This document shows, one piece after another, positions 55,704 through 59,154 of a stretch of DNA of 59,154 bases. Position 1 is the first letter of the stretch; each line of letters starts with the position of its first letter. The notes below the pieces were generated by a model. That model had not been told where the DNA came from. It saw only the letters and a program-made list of their open reading frames with translations, and did no database searches. The position numbers and the translations under genes are program-made. Source of the stretch: JBELMB01 sp042088665. GTDB lineage: Bacteria; Pseudomonadota; Alphaproteobacteria; Rhodobacterales; Rhodobacteraceae. Location: assembly GCA_042088665.1 (NCBI GenBank), contig JBELMB010000010.1:1-59154 (forward strand), given 5' to 3'.

Positions 55704-56789
55704 ATGACCAAACATCTGACGCTTGCCACCACGGCGCTGGCGCTGATCGCCACCTCGGCCCTTGCCGACGACGTGCGTGTCTACAACTGGTCCGACTACA
55801 TCGACGAGAGCCTTCTGGAAAAATTCGAAGCGGAAACCGGGCTGGAACTGGTTTACGATGTCTTCGACAGCAATGAATTGCTGGAGACCAAGATGCTCGC
55901 CGGTGGATCGGGCTACGACGTGGTTGTGCCAACCGGCTCTTTCCTGCAGCGCCAGATCACCGCTGGCGCCTTCCAGGAACTGGACAAGTCCAAGCTCTCG
56001 AACATCGGCAACATGTGGGACGTGATCTCTGATCGGACCGCAACCTACGACCCCGGCAACGCCTATTCGATCAACTACATGTGGGGCACCACGGGCATTG
56101 GTCTGAACGTCGGCAAGGTCAAGGAGATCCTCGGCGAGGATGCACCCGTCGACAGCCTCGCACTGATCTTTGACCCCGCCAACATGGAAAAGCTCGCGGA
56201 GTGCGGCGTCTACCTGCTGGACGCACCGACCGAGGTCATCCCCGCCGCGCTGGCCTATATCGGTGAGAACCCCGACAGCCATGACCCGGAAGTCCTTGCC
56301 AAGGCCGAAGGTGTGTTGATGCCCATCCGCCCCTACGTGCAAAAGTTCCACAGTTCGGAATACATCAACGCGCTGGCGAACGGCGAGATCTGTGTCGCGC
56401 TTGGCTGGTCGGGTGACGTCCTGCAGGCCCGCGACCGCGCTGCCGAAGCCGGAAATGGTGTCGAGGTGGCGTATAACGCGCCCAAGGAAGGCGCCTTGAT
56501 GTGGTTCGACCAGATGGCGATCCCGGTTGATGCGCCGAATCCCGAAGGCGCCCATGCCTTCCTGAACTTCATCATGGATGCGCAGAACATGGCCGCGGCA
56601 TCGAACTACGTCTATTACGCCAACGGCAATGCCGCCTCGCAGGAGTTTCTGGCAGAGGATGTCATCGGCGACACGGCGATCTATCCCGATGAAACCGCGC
56701 TGGAGAGCACCTACACGACCACGCCTTACCCGCCCAAGGTGCAGCGGGTCGTGACGCGCCTCTGGACCAAGATCAAATCCGGCACCTGA
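55704..56789 (+). CDS. polyamine-type ABC transporter substrate-binding protein (PotF-like)
   Basis: 361 residues. Sec signal peptide about 1-21 (ending 'IATSALA'). The mature part opens 'DDVRVYNWSDYIDESLLEKFE' (the PotD/PotF opening) and contains 'ETKMLAGGSGYDVVVPTGSF', 'NYMWGTTGIGLN' and 'ALGWSGDVLQA'. These are the positions that line the putrescine/spermidine pocket. It delivers a polyamine to the PotA-PotH permease complex encoded downstream. The neighbouring transaminase suggests that the substrate is putrescine-like. Confidence 0.93.
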   Translation: MTKHLTLATTALALIATSALADDVRVYNWSDYIDESLLEKFEAETGLELVYDVFDSNELLETKMLAGGSGYDVVVPTGSFLQRQITAGAFQELDKSKLSNIGNMWDVISDRTATYDPGNAYSINYMWGTTGIGLNVGKVKEILGEDAPVDSLALIFDPANMEKLAECGVYLLDAPTEVIPAALAYIGENPDSHDPEVLAKAEGVLMPIRPYVQKFHSSEYINALANGEICVALGWSGDVLQARDRAAEAGNGVEVAYNAPKEGALMWFDQMAIPVDAPNPEGAHAFLNFIMDAQNMAAASNYVYYANGNAASQEFLAEDVIGDTAIYPDETALESTYTTTPYPPKVQRVVTRLWTKIKSGT

Positions 56790-56798
56790 TGCCGTTCC

Positions 56799-56825
56799 GG
56801 CCCGTGCGCAAACCGCGCGCGGGCC
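56799..56825 (+). terminator. intercistronic stem-loop after the potF-like gene
   Basis: GGCCCG-t-GCGC/GCGC-g-CGGGCC type stem with a short A-rich loop, starting ten bases after the stop codon and lacking a T-tract. Probably stabilises the binding-protein mRNA and limits read-through into potA. Confidence 0.5.
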
Positions 56826-56880
56826 ACCTGCCGCCCCGGCGCGCAGGACCGCTGTGCGACCCTCCACAAGGCGGCTTTTC

Positions 56881-57246
56881 ATGGGTTACGATTTCGAATC
56901 GCTCAATCGTCCGGCTCCCCGCCAACGGGGCGGCGCCCTTGATCTGGCGCAACACAAGGCTCGCAAGCCATTGCGCAAGGCTGCTCAAGCTGCAGTCACC
57001 CGCCCAACCCATCCCACAGCTTTGCCGCACGCCGCTGATCTCTCGCCAAACGGCACGATCCACCGGCCCCGAGACGCCGCGCAAAAGACCCGGTACACCC
57101 CGGTCCCGGTGCTGCAGCGCATCTGCCCCCGGATCCACCGCACGGCGCTTGGCAGACCTGACCCGAACAAGAACCCGGCAGCCTGTGACAAGCTGCACCA
57201 CACCCCGGTCGCCCGCCCCGGCGATCTGTCTGTACTCCTGACCTGA
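56881..57246 (+). CDS. doubtful small ORF between potF-like and potA genes
   Basis: The 469-base gap 56790-57258 holds one open frame in the operon direction, 121 residues from the ATG at 56881. The product would be basic, Pro/Arg/His-rich and without a recognisable domain. Third-position GC is clearly lower than in the flanking genes and there is no good ribosome binding site, so it may be non-coding leader. It ends 12 bases before the potA start, which keeps translational coupling possible. Confidence 0.22.
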   Translation: MGYDFESLNRPAPRQRGGALDLAQHKARKPLRKAAQAAVTRPTHPTALPHAADLSPNGTIHRPRDAAQKTRYTPVPVLQRICPRIHRTALGRPDPNKNPAACDKLHHTPVARPGDLSVLLT

Positions 57247-57258
57247 ACGAGGTTCCGC

Positions 57259-58638
57259 GTGGCACAAACCGTCTTTGCCCCTTGGACAGACCCCAAGGAA
57301 AAACCCCTGATCCAGTTCAAGGGCGTGACCAAGCGCTTTGGCGACTTCACCGCCGTCTCTTCGCTCACGCAGGATATCTACGCGCGGGAGTTCTTTGCCC
57401 TGCTGGGACCGTCAGGCTGCGGCAAGACCACTCTGATGCGGATGCTGGCCGGGTTCGAGAAACCCACCGAAGGTCAGATCCTGCTGGGCGGCACGGACAT
57501 CGGGAATATCCCGCCAAACATGCGGTCCGTGAACATGATGTTCCAGAGCTACGCGCTGTTTCCTCACCTGACGGTCTGGGAGAACATCGCCTTTGGCCTG
57601 CGCCGGGCGGGCAAGACCAAATCCGAGATCGAGACCCGCGTGCTTGAGATGCTGCGCCTCACCCGTCTGGAACAATTTGCCCGGCGCAAGCCGCACCAGA
57701 TCTCTGGTGGGCAAAAACAGCGCGTGGCACTGGCGCGCAGCCTTGCCCGCGCGCCAAAGCTGCTGTTGCTGGATGAACCGCTGGGCGCACTCGACAAGAA
57801 GCTGCGCGAAGAAACCCAGTTCGAACTGATGGATATTCAGGAAAAGACCGGCACCACTTTCATCATCGTCACCCATGATCAGGAAGAGGCGATGACTGTG
57901 GCCTCGCGCGTGGCGGTGATGGATCAGGGCAAGATCGTTCAGGTCGCCACACCGGCAGAAATCTACGAAGCACCGAATTCCGTCTACGTGGCGGGGTTCA
58001 TTGGGGACGTGAACCTGTTCCGGGGTCTCGCCACCAAACGGCCAGAGACCGCGCCGCCCCCGGCCATTGCCGAAACACCCCCGCCCGCGCAAACCCCTGC
58101 GGCCCCCGCGACGACAGCGAAAAGCCCCGACAAGACCGGCCCGCAACCCAATGCCTTGGGGCGCAAGCTGCATGACCGCCTGCTCTCCCGGGTCTTTGGG
58201 CACTGGATCGAAGACGAGCCAAAGCTGCTGCCACCCCCCGAGGCAAAGCCTGAAACGGTTGCGGCCCCTGTCGCCCCCCCCGTGCCAGAAATCCCCCCCG
58301 GCGGGCTTGAGATCGCATGGGCCACCGACACCGACCCGCTGATCGCGGTCAACGGAGACCCGGCATGGGACGGCAAATCGGTCGTGCTGTCCTTGCGGCC
58401 AGAAAAAGTGTCCATCTCGAAAACCCGGCCCGACGCGCCGAACGTGCTGACCGGCAAGGTGATCGACATCGCCTACCTCGGCAACATCTCCACCTATCAC
58501 GTGGAGGTCGCCGAGGGGTTGATGGTCAAGGCACAGGCCAGCAACACCCGCCGCATCGCCACACGGGACATCACTTGGGAAGACGAGGTCTTTCTCGCCT
58601 TTTCCGCCACCGCCGGTGTCGTGCTGGAGGACAGCTGA
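57259..58638 (+). CDS. potA: polyamine-type ABC transporter ATP-binding protein (PotA-like) with Pro-rich insertion
   Basis: 459 residues from a GTG at 57259 with GAGG six bases upstream. ABC domain: Walker A 'GPSGCGKT' at 50-57, signature 'SGGQKQ' at 149-154, Walker B 'LLLLDEP' at 168-174, switch His206. The regulatory C-terminal OB/TOBE region is split: residues about 258-350 are a Pro/Ala-rich stretch with one amphipathic segment ('KLHDRLLSRVFGHWIEDE'), after which the TOBE fold resumes ('VVLSLRPEKVSIS'). Usual PotA proteins are near 370 residues. Energises polyamine uptake with the PotH-type permease encoded next. Confidence 0.92.
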   Translation: MAQTVFAPWTDPKEKPLIQFKGVTKRFGDFTAVSSLTQDIYAREFFALLGPSGCGKTTLMRMLAGFEKPTEGQILLGGTDIGNIPPNMRSVNMMFQSYALFPHLTVWENIAFGLRRAGKTKSEIETRVLEMLRLTRLEQFARRKPHQISGGQKQRVALARSLARAPKLLLLDEPLGALDKKLREETQFELMDIQEKTGTTFIIVTHDQEEAMTVASRVAVMDQGKIVQVATPAEIYEAPNSVYVAGFIGDVNLFRGLATKRPETAPPPAIAETPPPAQTPAAPATTAKSPDKTGPQPNALGRKLHDRLLSRVFGHWIEDEPKLLPPPEAKPETVAAPVAPPVPEIPPGGLEIAWATDTDPLIAVNGDPAWDGKSVVLSLRPEKVSISKTRPDAPNVLTGKVIDIAYLGNISTYHVEVAEGLMVKAQASNTRRIATRDITWEDEVFLAFSATAGVVLEDS

Positions 58639-58639
58639 G

Positions 58640-59154
58640 ATGCGCCGCTTTGTGATCGCCGTTCCCTACCTCTGGCTGCTGGCGCTGTTCCTTGTGCCCT
58701 TCGTCATCGTGATGAAGATCTCCCTGTCGGATGTCGCCATCGCCCGCCCGCCCTACCTGCCACAGCTGGACCTAGCCGAAGGCTGGGCCGGGATCCGCAG
58801 TTTCCTTGCGGCGCTCGATTTCGAGAACTTCGTCTTTCTGACCACCGACGATCTCTACTGGAAGGCCTACCTGTCCTCCCTGCGCATCGCGCTGACCGCG
58901 ACCGTGCTGACCTTGCTGGTGGGCTATCCCATCGCCTATGCCATGGCGCGCGCGCCGGTGGCATGGCGTCCGACCCTGCTGATGCTGGTGATCCTGCCGT
59001 TCTGGACCTCTTTCCTGATCCGGGTCTATGCGTGGATGGGCATTCTGGGCACCGAGGGGCTGCTGAACCAGTTCCTGCTGTTTCTTGGCGTGATTTCGGA
59101 TCCGCTGACCATCCTGAACACACAGACAGCCGTCTATATCGGCATCGTCTATAC
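58640..59154 (+). CDS. polyamine-type ABC transporter permease (PotH-like), cut off by window end
   Basis: The ATG at 58640 lies directly after the potA stop codon; 171 codons are present before the window ends, with no stop. The N-terminus 'MRRFVIAVPYLWLLALFLVPFVIVMKISL' (given by position 1-29) is the first transmembrane helix and periplasmic entry of PotB/PotH proteins; further helices occur at about 85-105 ('IALTATVLTLLVGYPIAYAM') and 115-135. The 'RPTLLMLVILPFWTSFLIR' region is typical of this permease type. It forms one half of the polyamine channel; a PotI-like partner is expected just outside the window. Confidence 0.9.
   Translation, partial: MRRFVIAVPYLWLLALFLVPFVIVMKISLSDVAIARPPYLPQLDLAEGWAGIRSFLAALDFENFVFLTTDDLYWKAYLSSLRIALTATVLTLLVGYPIAYAMARAPVAWRPTLLMLVILPFWTSFLIRVYAWMGILGTEGLLNQFLLFLGVISDPLTILNTQTAVYIGIVY

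Noticed and set aside
56773..57267. Minus-strand 164-codon frame in the potF-potA gap
   Set aside because: No ribosome binding site or domain, and it runs against the operon and into both flanking coding ends.

Overview
The window reads as a stretch of a high-GC alphaproteobacterial chromosome, most likely a marine member of the Rhodobacterales (roseobacter group). This is inferred from gene content: a TAXI-type TRAP transporter with a fused DctQM permease, frcBCA-type sugar uptake, the MsrPQ pair, a complete glg operon, a DinB with an N-terminal zinc-ribbon-like segment, NrtS, and dense operons with ATGA overlaps. I see no insertion sequence, prophage, CRISPR array, tRNA or rRNA. The one clear gene remnant is a decayed pirin gene.

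Layout. 1-5400: msrPQ (periplasmic methionine sulfoxide repair), an orphan membrane-anchored FMN glutamate-synthase-like enzyme, a DUF302-like secreted protein and a secreted fasciclin-domain protein. 5556-7943: a large glycosidase-like protein with a Pro-rich and Ser-Asp-repeat linker and a C-terminal CFI-box-like tail. 7968-10637: a ThDP-dependent acetolactate-synthase-like enzyme divergent from an imine-reductase-like dehydrogenase. 10698-15143: clpB, a small conserved protein, pyrF, an intergenic region with DnaA-box-like sites, and a second small protein followed by a strongly structured untranslated region. 15418-19586: a Nudix/NfeD/SPFH operon, dinB, an SDR and nrtS.

19594-26595 is a compact accessory cassette: an IclR regulator divergent from a formylglycine-type sulfatase (GTG start coupled to a tiny leader ORF), a metallo-beta-lactamase-fold alkylsulfatase, a fused TRAP permease and a TAXI binding protein. 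It probably imports an organic sulfate or phosphonate ester, or its product, and cleaves it. 26866-33395 holds the pirin remnant, an RND efflux pump with adaptor and a divergent TetR regulator (tandem palindromic operator between them), and a sugar isomerase/epimerase. 33655-35076 encodes a TolC-like outer-membrane channel, which may complete the pump.

35158-39745: a ROK-family regulator divergent from frcB-frcC-frcA (fructose-type ABC uptake). 40036-53033: the glycogen operon glgP-glgB-glgC-glgA-glgX-malQ-pgm, with a LacI-type operator candidate upstream. It covers glucose-1-phosphate supply, ADP-glucose formation, polymerisation, branching, debranching and phosphorolysis. 53188 to the window end: a class III aminotransferase, a GntR/FCD regulator and a PotF-PotA-PotH polyamine-type ABC transporter, cut off inside potH.
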